This document shows, in pieces, positions 1-11,733 of a stretch of DNA of 64,000 bases (positions are counted from its first letter, which is position 1; every line of letters starts with the position of its first letter). A program made the position numbers and the translations under genes. Location: contig JANVFP010000049.1 in the NCBI GenBank assembly GCA_027919835.1, positions 235,890-299,889 on the forward strand. Reading direction: 5' to 3'. The notes under the pieces are model-generated. The model was not told where the DNA came from. It did no database searches and saw only the letters and a program-made list of their open reading frames with translations. The DNA is from Lentinula raphanica (Eukaryota; Basidiomycota; Agaricomycetes; Agaricales; Omphalotaceae).

Positions 1-1440
1 TTTGATTCTTCACAAAGATAGCAATATCTTCTTTGATTGAGTTATGGCCACTCAAGAAAGTTGTAAAGCATGCAAGAGCTTCAGGTGGATGATTTCGGCT
101 TGAAATTATGATTTTGAGCCAAGAAAAGTGGGACATCTCCCTTATGAACTCCAGGACCGAATAAAAATGTTGAGACTCTTTACATTCATCAAGAGCATCA
201 ATTATTATATAAACTTGATGCTTCTGTTGAAACAGATCTCTGATTATTTCTTTCAGAGTATCCAGAAGCTGAATATCAGTTGGCTTCAAATAGGAAAGCC
301 CATGCTTTGATGATTGAAACAAATTCCTCAAGGCAGGATGGATCTTGTGATCCTGAGCACCCAACTGCAACATGAGGAATAACAACATTCCTTGATAACT
401 TGTTTTTGATCCAGTAGTGTCACAGGTATCAAAGTAGTGATAGACTACAAAACTTGCAGAAGTTGTATCTTCAAGGTTCTTGATAATATAGGTGCTAGAA
501 GAAAATCAATATATATTTCATAATTTAATATACTGATGAATTTGTCAACTCACATTAGAAAAGTTTTCCCTGATCCAGCTACAATACAAAAATAAGCTTT
601 TCTTTATCATAGAAAGTTAGCTATGCTATATTACCTTTTCCTTGAATCCACCAGATACCTGCTTTCTTCATCCCTTTGAAATAAGCTAAATCCTCCAGAA
701 TCCATTGACTGGTACCAATGACTCTTTTATTGAAAGCTGTTGTCAAATTGATAGAACAATCTGGAGCAGCAAGCCATTTTAAGATTTCTTTTTTCTCTTC
801 TTCTTCATCATTTGAATGATCTGGATATAGCTCACTATGAGAAAGAGACTAATGTTAGTAATTTTGTAGATTCACTCACAGTTGTGGTTTGTATAGTTGA
901 TGGTCTCTGCTGCATTGAATATTCCTCCATGAATGCTGAAATCATTTGCATTGTTGAAATTGCCAATGCTGTTGCAAGCAAATTTAGGAACAGCATCAAC
1001 ACTACTTAGTCTTAGCCCATTTCAAAAATTTTACCTTTCTGCATGCTGATTGCTAGAATAGCTACGGATAGTGTTTACTAGAAATAGGACATGATAGAAA
1101 AGTCATTCACCTTTGGATTTCAGTTTGATAGCTCATTGAGGTTGATATGTCAAAGTTGAAAGTATTGATGGGCAAAAAGGTTGAAGTGCAATCAAGCATG
1201 GTAGGACCTAGGTCTTTATATAAGGAATGTAATGTGTTATGTAATGTTTCCTCTAAACACTGCAATCTGATGCAATTGATATTTTGAATTGGATTCTGTT
1301 TGAGCCAAATTACTGGAAAGAGTGTCCATTGGGCAGTGCATGGCCGATTCACATGGCAAGATGTCAGAAGCAATCTCATCAATGAATGCTGTTGACTCCT
1401 GGATTGTACACTGTACGCTGTATCTCATTGTAACGCCCAT
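1..1440 (-). CDS. NACHT-domain NLR-like protein, 5' part, cut by window edge
   Basis: Fungal NLR-type P-loop NTPase; such proteins are thought to act in heterokaryon incompatibility or innate immunity. Read on the minus strand, an exon near 1009-883 carries the leader FSIHGGIFNAAETIN, like the F-x-GGTFNN motif common before fungal NACHT domains. The next exon (about 830-640) reads KEILKWLAAPDCSIN and later WILEDLAYFKG. The Walker A motif GKAGSGKT is split by an intron. Walker B (YIIIDALDECK) and a sensor-like IIISSRN lie between about 290 and 60. The repeat domain expected after NACHT lies beyond base 1. The start is uncertain: exons upstream of 1010 (possible ATG at 1440) look coding but are not matched to a family. 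The join between the GGIFN exon and the KEILKW exon does not resolve in frame with canonical sites, so a lesion is possible. Family assignment is firm; completeness is unknown. Confidence 0.75.
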
Positions 1441-1894
1441 GGAATCTCACTTAGTAATCACCATTAAAAGATATTATTTGCACATATTGATACTTTAGTT
1501 CTTCCTTTGTTTTGACCATTACACGCTCAATATAACTTGTCGTGTTCATCGTCTGAACTTAAGCAAGACTCGCCTCCATACGAGGCATCCACCTTATACT
1601 CATCCTTGTCAAAGTCGAATTTGTTCTCAGTAATCGACTTCTCACGGTGTTGTAACTCTCGAGCTCCTTGTCAATCTGGAATCTGGATATGCTTTGTTCG
1701 ATCAAGACATTTGTTACATGAAAAACTTGGGGGAATTCTATCTTTTACAGTACACCATACAGAGACTCTGAGAAGGGGCTCTTGTTGTCTTCTAAAGATG
1801 AACGTAACCGATATGATCACCGAGCTGAATTAAAGGACCCGCTCCTTTTTCTTCCCCAACCCCACCCAACCTCAGCCTCGGCCTCTTCATTTAT

Positions 1895-3133
1895 TCATTC
1901 GACCTTCATCACAGACTCAATCCTCGCATCCTGTATCCTCTTCCTCAGATCCCTCCAAATATGATATCCACAAACGAGTGTTGCACATACATACGCAGCC
2001 TGTGAGGAGAAACCACGAAACATGAATGAAGCTCGTTAGTTGGGTTCGGAGTCAGAATCAGAGTGGAAGCGTAGGTTGTAACCCCCAAAAAACACCACCG
2101 AAGAAACAACAGAAACAAAGAGAACAGTTCAAAGAAAGAACCAAAACGAAAACGAGGAAACAAAGAAACAAAAATGAAAACGATCCGCGAGTCCACTTAC
2201 CCCAACCCCGAAACCCGTCCCATGTCTCCGACACAAGGACGCGGTATACATCGCCTCGAGTACGTGTCCTACATTGACACTCCAGAAGAGGTAGTATCCA
2301 ATCGAGGGTACCCAGGGACCGAGGTACGGAGTTTGCGTGAGGAGGCGGGCTGGGAGGGTAATCATACTTAGAATACTTGAGATACTTGAGATACTGGACG
2401 CGCTTGAAGGGTTGGACGAGTTGTACAAAGGAGCATAGGCCAAGTATACCAGGATAGGGTACACGACGAAGATAACGGGGAGAGCTGACCGGGGGAAGTG
2501 GAATGTGCCGATTTTGGGTGTTTTGATCTGTGAGCAAGGATGAGGACAGCGTGAGAAGGAGAGATTAGAAAGTGAGGGCCAGGGCGAGGGGAAGTTTGGG
2601 GGAGAAGGGAAGGTGGAAATAACAACAGTATACGCACCATACCCAACCCCTCCTGCGCGATTGCCTTCATCTCCAACAACCTCGGTTTAACATCATCGTA
2701 TCCGCTCAACGGAGGATCTATCGCCACCCGTACGTCTTTGCTGGATCCGTTTTTGAGTTTACAGGTTAGTGTCATGCCCTGTGGGGTTGTTTAGGATTGA
2801 TATTGAGCAGAACGAAAGAGTGAATGAAGGCGATGGTGAACGCGTAACGCGGAACGTTCAACGTTGCAACGTTTAACACGAGTTTGACTCCAAATTCCCA
2901 AGCGAGTATCATTATGCGCACAGAAGCACGTAGACGCAGAGGCGCATGAAGCACATAAAGTACATAGGCAGAACACACACCTTGGTATCAATCCCGGCCA
3001 TCTCAGCACTCAACACAGGCTCTGTAACCTTCCCGTACCATTTCGCATAGGCGACGAGTGTGTCGGGGTGGCTGGACATGTACATCCGGAGGAATCCGGA
3101 TTTCTCTGCTACAGGGTCTGTACTGGTAGACAT
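1895..3133 (-). CDS. DUF2470-domain membrane protein
   Basis: Four exons join cleanly on the minus strand: 3133-2981, 2778-2638, 2527-2201 and 1999-1895, giving about 241 residues. The N-terminal ~95 residues match DUF2470, the domain found at the C-terminus of HugZ-type heme utilisation proteins and in fungal membrane proteins. Visible motifs are HPDTLVAYAKWYG, AEMAGIDTKGMTL, VRVAIDPPLSGYDDVKPRL and AIAQEGLGM. The second half has hydrophobic stretches (SALPVIFVVYPILVYLAYAPL and IGYYLFWSVNVGHVLEAMY), so two or more membrane spans are likely. The chosen start MSTSTDPVAEK is the first ATG in frame with the domain. Every intron begins GT and ends AG. No substrate or partner can be named; a heme- or flavin-linked role is only suggested by the domain. 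Confidence 0.85.
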
Positions 3134-5370
3134 CGTTGTGAGGGTGTTGGTGAGGTTGGTGCGGCTGGTGTTGGTGTTTGTTGGTTGTTGGTGTGAGTGG
3201 CAGTCTACGTGCGTGGTTCCTATCGTTCAGCTGCTGTTGCTGACTAAAAGATATAGGTAGATGAAGAGTTTCGACGATGATGCGCCCTCGAACGGTTGAG
3301 CTCAGGTCTTCCTTTGCACGAAGAAGGGTAGAGTCAAGAGTCAAGAGAAAACTGGCAATGGCCTCCTGAGAGAGCTCAGAGAATCGATTCAATCCATTAC
3401 CAAGGACACGCGTGTACGGTTCCGGGTTAAGTGGGTTTTCAAATTTCCCCGGTTCCGGTTCGGGTATGAGCTCGGGCCGAGTTTGGAGGATCGGCAAATG
3501 TGTTAGGCAGGCAGCTCAGTGGCACTCAACGTTCACGCTCACCACCACCTGCTCAGAACCGCGTCACGGTCCATCATCAAGCTCAAGTATCGAACCCGTG
3601 CAGAACTACAACTTGGCACTCTTGGACTGCCCCTGCTGACCATGGTCCATGTTCTACACTCAAAGACGCGATATGTCGCGTCCATTCCATCAACAGAGTT
3701 CTTCAAGTTGTTGTTAATTTTCCGTCAATGGTCAAAAATTCTCAATAACGCCTTCATCGATGCATCATGAGGAGCCCTTTTCACTGCTCAAGGTTCCTCG
3801 ACGGCCCGCAAGAAGTCCACAGCATCAGGACTCTCGTCAAAAACTCGGATTGGAAGATTCTTACTAGACACAACGCTGGCTTCCTTCGTTGATCTGATTC
3901 GAGCCCTAGAAACGAGACTCTGAACTTTAGCTTTGAAGCCGAGTCGAAGGAATTTCTGGCGAAACAAAGATTGAACTCGTCTCTCGGTATTCCGTGCTTT
4001 CTGCAAGTCTATAGGAGTCTACAACGCTCACCTATCCCCTTCTATCAACTTTTCATACAGGTCCTGCAGCGGCATGCAGCATTTCAACTTTCACAACACT
4101 CAGTGGCACTCAACAACGAGAATTGTTCATGTTCACGTTCAACCCACCTGTTCGCGGTCCATCAAGCTCAAGCATCAAATTCCGTGCAAACTGAAAACCT
4201 TGGCATTCAAGTCCTCAGTACTCATGACTCGGAACTGCCCCCTGCTGACCATGTCATTGTCTCTTCGTTGCAGGCGCGATATGTCGCGTCCGTCCCATCA
4301 TGATCAACGAGTTTTTTGTTGACGATTTTCCGTTAATAATTAAGGAAGGTCAATCCTCAATACGCCTTCATTATGAGGATCCTTCAACTACTTACCCTTT
4401 TCGTATAGATTCTTCGACGGCCCGCAGGAAGAGGGCAAGAAGTCCACTAGCATTAGGAAGGATTCCAGGACCCCTCGTCAAAAACTCGGACTGGGAGATT
4501 TTAGTTCAACGCTGCAGCTTCTTTGGTTTAATCTAGTTCGGGCCCTAGAAACGGGACATTGGACTTGTATCATCTTCCGTGATCATGAGCTTGACCAAGG
4601 TCACCTCCCGACCTCATCTGCCAAGTCAACGTTCACTTTGAATGCTATAGGTCCATCGACGGCCCGCAAGAAGTCCACAGCATTGTGACCCTCGTCAAAA
4701 ACTCGGTTGGAAGATCTTCGTTTCCTTCTTTTATAATCACAGAATGAACGCTGCTTCTAAACTGGATAATATAGTTCGAACCCTAGAAATGGGACTGCCA
4801 AGTCGCAAAAAATCTTCTGGTTACCACAAAATGAAAAGTGGTGAGGCTTGCTCGACAGGTTTTTTGAGGGGCGTTAAGTACCGAGTCCTCTTCGGAGTGA
4901 GCCTCGAGCTCTAGTACTAAGTTCACCTCGCGCCAACTTGAACCTCAGGCCTCATCTTCTAAGACCGTAACGTGCGCACGTTGGCCTTGATTTTCTCCGT
5001 CTCCTACGAATACTGGATTGCCAAGACTTACCTTCCAATGTATACTTCATTTTAATCCTCTTCCACGTTAATCTATCACGAACATTCATAGACCTTCCTG
5101 CGGTTAGCAGGAAGTCTTGGCGAAACCCAACACCTGGTACTGTAGCACACTCCTGTGTGTACCATCTTGTACCATCCTGTACCGTCCCGCTCGAATCCTT
5201 TCACTTCGACATTCATTAGAAGTCATTAGGACGGTCCGCCTAGCATCCCAGCATCTCCCTTCCTTCCCCTTCTCCATCGTACCGCCCAACAAACTGTGTT
5301 GGCTAGCCCACCATGGCTCCGAAGGATTACCGCGAATTGTCCTGTTCTACCCTCAGCGGCTGTCTTGGAG
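3134..5370. repeat. Degenerate duplicated non-coding DNA
   Basis: No gene could be supported here. A segment at about 3518-3860 recurs diverged at about 4099-4500 and partly at about 4640-4810. Shared landmarks are CAGTGGCACTCAAC at 3518 and 4099, GCGATATGTCGCGTCC at about 3670 and 4268, and CGACGGCCCGCA followed by GTCAAAAACTCGG at about 3796, 4414 and 4656. Copies differ by many substitutions and small indels, so this is an old duplication or a decayed repeat. No terminal repeats, target-site duplications or protein similarity were seen. Confidence 0.6.
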
Positions 5371-5381
5371 GGGTATAAAAC
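5371..5381 (+). promoter_or_regulatory. TATA box of the pectate lyase gene
   Basis: GGGTATAAAA stands 73 bases before the start codon at 5446, a usual spacing for a fungal TATA promoter with a short leader. This suggests a strongly inducible gene, as expected for a secreted plant-wall enzyme. Inferred from sequence only. Confidence 0.6.
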
Positions 5382-5445
5382 ATTCTCTGTTTCTCAGATG
5401 CTCGTCAGTCTTCACAAGTAACAAGTTGGTAGGACTTGGGAAGCA

Positions 5446-7016
5446 ATGCAGTCTTACTCTTTCTCTAAACGCTCTGCCTTGCTACTCGCCATCGTCGGTG
5501 CAATCTGTTTCGCGACTGTGAGTGCTTCCAGCTCCCCAAAGAGTCTCTTTTACCTTCGCTCAACTTATACTTACACTATCTCTATCTTTCTTGCTGTAGG
5601 CGACTCCGACTCACAGCCTCGTCAAACGTGCGTCCTATGACGACGTCGCTACTGTCGGGTATGCGACTTTGAACGGAGGGTGAGTACCATTCTCTTCTTC
5701 TTCCTCTCATCTCATCTCATCTCATTTCATCATCTTCGACGCAAACATAGAACGACCGGAGGCTCTGGCGGACCCGTAACCACGGTGACGACCCTCGATG
5801 AGCTCACGAGCGCTGTGACTGGGAATAGTAGCAAGATCGTTGTGATTCAAGGTTCGTTTCTCTATGAGCATCGACTCTCGAGTCAAAGGTAGTTATTGAG
5901 GTCCGTTTTGATGTTGACAACATGCACGATTACGGGCGACGCTGTGGTCAAAGTTGGCTCGCACACGACTGTGATCGGGGCTACAGGAAGCGGTGAGTTA
6001 TGAATCCGTTCGAACCAATCGATTGTTTTCCAACACTAGGATTGAACGTTGATATAATACTTATATGATGATATTCTAGCACTCAATGGTGTCGGACTCC
6101 GAGTCCTAAACGAAGAAAACGTCATCATCCGCAATGTGAAGATTTCCAAAGTGTTGGCGTCTGCGGGGGATGCTATCGGGGTACAAGCTTCGTCTCAGGT
6201 ATGGTTGGACCATCTTGATCTCTCTAGCGATAGAGATCATGATAAGGTGAGGCCCGGGAGGGGTTCATAGCTCTCCATGAATTAGCAGGTGTACTAATTC
6301 ATGATCAAACCTCCTCATCTTCATCTTTAACTAAATATAGGACTTGTAAGCCTCCGTTTCCTTTCCTCTCCCAAATCTTCCGTCGTTTTACATTTTCCAA
6401 CCCAGCTATGACGGCCTATGCGACCTCACCCACGGCGTCACCGGCATCACCGTGACCAACAGCAAGCTCTACGACCACTGGAAAGCCTCGCTGATCGGAC
6501 ACTCGGACAACAACGGCGCCCAGGACGTCGCCATCACCGTCACGATGGCGAACAACTACTGGACGGACCTGAATTCTCGTACACCCTCGTTCCGGTTTGG
6601 CCATGGGCATATTTTCAATAATGTGTTTGATGATAATAATGATGGGATTAATACGAGGGATGGTGGGTATCTTTCGTTCTGCACGATGACAGATGTGTTT
6701 TTGTGCGCGGAGCTGATGATGATGATCATGTAGGTGCCCAGCTTCTCGTCGAGAACAACGTTTGGACGGGTACGTCTGACCAGTTATACACGTACTTCAA
6801 AGTACTCACTCTGAGGAAAACCCCACAGGAACTGATAAACCTCTGTACGACACCGACGATGGCTTTGCTGTCGCGAGAGGGAACGATTTCGGGGGAGCGA
6901 CCAATACCGCACCCGTTGGGAACTTCACCACCGCTCCGTATGCTTATACGCTCATTGCGACAGCAGACATACGAGACGCTGTCGTTCCCTCTGCGGGTCA
7001 AACTCTTGCCTTTTGA
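5446..7016 (+). CDS. Secreted pectate lyase, polysaccharide lyase family 1
   Basis: Cleaves pectate by beta-elimination outside the cell. Nine exons: 5446-5517, 5600-5679, 5751-5855, 5901-5992, 6080-6246, 6341-6345, 6406-6662, 6734-6769 and 6829-7016 (about 333 residues). The N-terminus is a signal peptide (SALLLAIVGAICFAT) followed by a possible Kex2 site SLVKR. PL1 motifs are TGGSGGPVTTVTTLDEL, ITGDAVVKVGSHTTVIG, NVIIRNVKIS, DAIGVQASSQVWLDHLDL, YDGLCDLTHG, TNSKLYDHWKASLIGHSD and SRTPSFRFGHGHIFNN, the last holding the likely catalytic arginine. DHLDL with YDGL marks the calcium-site region. Exon 6 is only five bases (GACTT) and restores the FYDGLCD frame. The acceptor of intron 3 is odd (see findings): the position expected from the family reads ACAT rather than ACAG, and the nearest canonical in-frame intron adds about nine residues. 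Confidence 0.88.
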
Positions 7017-7282
7017 GAGATTGTTTCGGAATGGTTTGGAACGGAGGAATACATGGGTTAAACAAGTACAGTTTGTAAATATATGATATGAAATCGGTAG
7101 GATATGTGCAATAGTTTGTGAAAGAACAAAGATCGATATGATATAGTACTAATCGTAGCAGGAATATAAGCAAACAAAGGCAAGAAAGTCAACTCTGAAT
7201 GCAAGCAATTATCTTAGTCAGTCTGGTAGCAATTTGCAAGAGCATCGAAACCATGAGTCCAGAATCAAGAGATCACTGCAAA

Positions 7283-8277
7283 TCATCGTGAGCGTGCGCA
7301 GCTGGATAAACAGGTTAGACTTACCCGACCACGCTCTAACCGCTGTTTTCTCGCCTTATGAGCAGTCGGTTCCCAAACATCAAACTCGCCCGTGTACACT
7401 TTCCTCCAATACGTAGGCAAATCCAACGGCCAGTTGAACCTCGGAAAAATCACCAACCTCGGATCGTCAAACTCTTCACATCCCAGCGCTTCAAGCATCT
7501 CCATATCCTTTGACACAATCCCCAACACCTCCAAAGTCTCAGACCGATTTAGGAGTTTCTGAATGACAGGAAGGAGATAGAAATGATCCCAGGACGATAG
7601 GATGCCGATGATTAGGTGTTTTAAGCGCGGGAGGGCGATTAAGGCGTCCCAATCGATGGATACGCCGATGTTGACAGAAGGGGGAGAGACGATTTCGAGG
7701 TGTGTGAGGGTTTGGAAGATGGGATGGGAGAATGAGGGGAGAGAATTGGGAGCGGTTAGCATGTCGAGTTTGATTGAGAGACGCGCGAGGGAGGATGTGT
7801 TACTGGATGTGGAAGGGTTGAGGTATGCTGAAAGCATTCCTTGGGTCTGACCCGAAAGACCTTGAGCCCAACACGTCAAGTGTGTCAGCTCAGAACAAAC
7901 TGCCAAGACTTTGTGTGCGTCTTCGACTGTTATGCTGTAACTGAGGTAGAGATTCTTGATTCTCTGGGAGAAGAATTCCTTTGGCTTCGCCTCGAGAGTG
8001 CGAATGAAAGCTGCAGTTCGAGTTGCAGGATGATCCAGAGCGACGGTTTCGTATATTAACCATTCCATCCTGTACGGTGTAGCATCATTATTGAGCGAAA
8101 CTGAGAATCTGGGATAAATAAAAGGGGGTTGAATCACCAATATTGAGTTTGTTTACATAGTCCTGCCAACTTGACCGCCGTTCCGGGTGAACTACGGGCT
8201 GCGAACTCGAAGATCTCTCTTTCGATTTCGGGAGGGAGATTTATCACTGTTTTCTTTGAGGGAGAGTGGGATAGCAT
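7283..8277 (-). CDS. F-box / leucine-rich-repeat-like protein
   Basis: Two exons, 8277-8138 and 8069-7283. The start MLSHSPSKKTVINLPPE is the first ATG in frame with the F-box-like helix INLPPEIEREIFEFAA. The exon join at TQYW/MEWLIYETV is clean and reproduces the layout of Agaricomycete F-box proteins. The remaining ~260 residues alternate leucine-rich strands and helices (NLYLSYSITVEDAHKVLAVC, LTHLEIVSPPS, LPRLKHLIIGIL) without a strict LRR period. Such proteins are expected to act as substrate adaptors in SCF ubiquitin ligases; the target is unknown. The last exon may end earlier: a GTAAGT donor near 7320 could splice to an immediate stop, removing about 13 residues. Confidence 0.75.
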
Positions 8278-9005
8278 CGATGTAGGGGACGAGTGTCGTC
8301 GTTGTGTAGAATAGAGGAAGAATTAGGAGAAACAGGGGTGAACACGAAGTTTTTGACCTCGTTTCAGGTGCCATCCGTGGCCCCCGTCAGAACCGGTGCT
8401 TTCGCAGGGGCGGGCAATATCGAGGTTGAATGTCGCGGCGAGGCATGTTTGGTTATGTATTCAAAGTTAGATTGATTAATATCGCCATCCAACGAGCTAT
8501 ACCATTTCGATATCTTGGATGATTGGTCGAGTCTAAATACAACACGTTTTCGTAATCAACACTCCGCTCTCGAGGACGACCGTGAAACACGCAACGCACC
8601 GTACGTATACATACTCATCGGAGCATTTGGGTCAGCAGTGTTAATTGGGCAAATGTCGCCGCCAACGGCTAGAGGCTCCTGAGAAACAACTAGATGGTCA
8701 ATGGAGTAGTGTTGGTTGGGTCCCGGCCTGTAGAGGTGAGCCTATGAAAATGTAATCACATACCTTGATCGCACAGCCTTGTACTAGTTGCCATACTTCC
8801 CGACCCGCCTCCATTGCTGAGCTTACTATGGCAATGCTCAGCGCTCAATGCTGATACTAGTAGTTGTTCTAATTGTCCAAATGTACAGATAGAGTCGACA
8901 GCAAAGATACATATCACAGCCAAAAGGGAACAAGCAAAGCGCTAGGGAAAGAATAAAATAAATGTGATAATGTATACACGTCCATCATCCATCCCGTACT
9001 ACTTT
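8278..9005. other. Intergenic, no gene seen
   Basis: Upstream region of the F-box gene and downstream region of the proline-rich membrane-protein gene. Short open frames here have no recognisable domain or splice support. No repeat or RNA gene was recognised. Confidence 0.5.
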
Positions 9006-11733
9006 TTACATCATTCTGGACTCCGTTTCGCTCAACACTGACTGGAACGATTCATACGATCTTTGATCTCGAAGGGTACGATTGACATTGCTCGTACTCA
9101 TGTACCCTGCGCCACGGACAGGACCAGGAATCAAGAGTCGGCTATCCACGTTATCGACGTCCGATGTCTGCACATTCCGGCTGGGATCGAGGAAACTTTC
9201 GCTGGATAAGTTGCGGTAATGAGTGCGAGGGGAAAGCGTCACTTCGAAAGGATAACCATGATGGTCTGATATCCCGGTTCGACTGTTATCGGCCCATTCG
9301 CCTTCCGGAGGACTAGGAACAGGATGAGAACCGTCATTACTGTCTGAATAGGGCAGAGACCCGAGGCGATGGTGGCTGATATTATCACGGTGGTGAAGAA
9401 GGGGAGGCGGCGGCGGCGGAGATGGAGCTAGTAGTAAGGGCAAGGTACCACTGCGTTCGCCTCGTTGAGCATTGCGCTGGGTAAATGTCGTCACGTTATA
9501 TGAAGTGGAAGGTGGAGGAGGTGGCGAATCTGATCGTGCAATGAGGACTTCTTCTGGAAGAGGGGACGAGCGGTAAGGTGGCGAAGACAACACTGGAAAT
9601 GAGCCGGTGTTGTTAGAGGATGAAGATGCATTACGTGTATGGAATATCGTATAGTCTGGCGGTGATATGTCAGCCTGAGCGTGCACTGGCGGAAGGGCTC
9701 TTCTTGCATTTTGTGTTGGAGAGGTTGAGGGATCACCCTGAGATGCGCTGGGCGGTGGAGGAGGGAGAGGAGGCGGTAAAGGGGTGTAATGCTGGTAAGG
9801 TGAATGTTTGGAGGCTAACGGAGTCCCATCCGGCGGAGTAGGTAGAGGAAGATGGCGCCTGGTTGGCGGACTGGTAGCTTCACCAGAGGTGGTCTGAGCG
9901 GGCGAAGCAGAAGTTTGAAGTTTACTACTCTCATTGGAGGGATCACGCAAAACTTGATGTGCTGGGAGTGGAGGAGCAGGAGCAGGATATCGGGGCGCGG
10001 GAGGCGTAGTACGACTAGAGACCTTGATACAGCTATGACGTTCTCGAGGTGGTGTTTTCGGAGGTGGAGAAATCTGGAGAAATGACTTAGACATCAACAG
10101 AATGAACACGCCCCAAGCACTTACCGGTCGTACAGGACTTCCAGAGCGAGGCTGCAAAGGAGAAGGAGGGATCCGACGTGAGGGTGTAGTGTGAGAGGAG
10201 CTAGACTGTGAGTACAACGTGAAATCATCCCCAGATCCTGAAATGATCATCACTTGGTGTGAATCCAGATTCGGACGATCGTTGTCATTCGTGATCAGAT
10301 GCTCCGTTTCGCGATTGACGTTCGAGTCGTCGAAACCAAGATCGCTATCATCTTCATCGTCTTCACCGTCTTCCTCGTGGATAGTATCATAGTAGTCATA
10401 GCGACTCGTGGCAGGAGCAGATTCAGTGGTCGCAGTGCGTGTACCCGAAACTCTATATCCTCCCCTACGATAATTCTCCAGTGTTGAGTTCGTCTGACGA
10501 GTTCTTTCACTGGAAGCATCTATCTCGAACTTCCGTGGTGGCGAGATGGATTCAACAGGGACAGGCGCGGCTCTCCATGGCATCGGGAGTAGAATAAATG
10601 TTCGACGTATTCCTCGGACCAAGCGTGAGTTCTTCCACAAGTTCTTTCCAGGAAGAGCCCGAGTCGGTTTACTCGATTCAACATCAAATTGGGTGGAAGA
10701 CGAGGATAATCGGACGTGTCCAGTGGATCGTCGTGAAGACCCGCTAGAGAACATTTCCAATGATTCCGCATTTGCTTCCGTAGGTCGATCAATGACCCAT
10801 TCCCGATCGCGATTGGCAGTTTTAATCTTCCTTGTACCAAACCCATTCCTGAACCCACGATCGACAAGTACTCGCATTCGGAGTAGAATGCTTGGAGAAC
10901 CTTTCTTCTTGGACCGCCATATAAGGAGCCCTACAATGAATACTGCGGAAACAACTATTCCTACAACAACGGGCACAAGAATCTGAATCTTGTTCCATTT
11001 GCTAGGAGAGTTTGGGGCAGCCGCAACTTCGTACGAGGTTATAAATATATCAGTCTCCTCAGCAAGCAGCACCGGATTCGACTCACTGCTCAAAGCCTCA
11101 GCAATATCAAATGTTTGATTTGCTGTCAGACTAATGAACGTCCAAGGGGGAAGGTCCATGCTGTTGGACGAATCGTACTGAACTGTCACAATCTGAATTC
11201 CTTGCTGTTGGCACGTATCCGTCCAATTAGTAGACGGTACCGTCGAGTTGGCATCACCACTGGAAAATAAACAGGCGCTCCATACGTTGAAGTAAACATT
11301 GGTGCTGTTGAGAGGTTTAAAAATATGCATTGCGCGAGCAAAGGTTCGTACCATGTACATTGATTTGGAGAAGGAAAACGGGGATTCAGTATAGCTGTTA
11401 TTGGAGCGATATGAATAACATCCAAGCCGCATCAGTGCAAAGGGTACGTACTGTCTCGCGTTGCCAAAGATCCTGAACAGCCCTCCACTTCGCCCTTCAT
11501 ATCGCACGGTGTTTTGCCTTGTCCATTGTTGAGCTATAGTATTGTGATGAAAACAGCTATCAAAATCTTGAAGAAATAATACAGACTGAGCTGTAATCTT
11601 GATGCTAGAAGAAATATCATCGAATCATTCAAGTACAAAAGTCTTTCTCTGTACTCACAGCATCAGCATCAGCGTCAACAAACGAAGTCAGCAGAGATAT
11701 GAGTGCCAAGAAGAAAAAATAACTCCAGGACAT
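9006..11733 (-). CDS. Single-pass membrane protein with long proline/serine-rich cytoplasmic tail
   Basis: Exon 1 (11733-11659) encodes a signal peptide, MSWSYFFFLALISLLTSF, and joins in frame at 11585. The rest is open to 9006 apart from a likely intron at 10074-10124. The extracellular part holds paired cysteines (NVWSACLFSSGD, NWTDTCQQQG) and N-glycosylation sequons, a pattern shared by Agaricomycete stalked membrane proteins. One transmembrane helix, ILVPVVVGIVVSAVFIVGLLIW, is followed by basic stop-transfer residues RSKKK. The cytoplasmic tail of roughly 600 residues has an acidic block (EEDGEDDEDDSD) and many poly-proline runs, so it may bind SH3 or WW partners. A surface receptor or wall-sensing role is only inference. 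The 51-base internal intron is a multiple of three with no stop, so its retention would keep the frame. A further intron just after GNARQ (GTACGT) cannot be excluded. Confidence 0.7.

Noticed and set aside
2058..2537. Long minus-strand open frame of 159 codons
   Set aside because: It is a shifted reading of exon 3 of the DUF2470 gene, read through a different frame.
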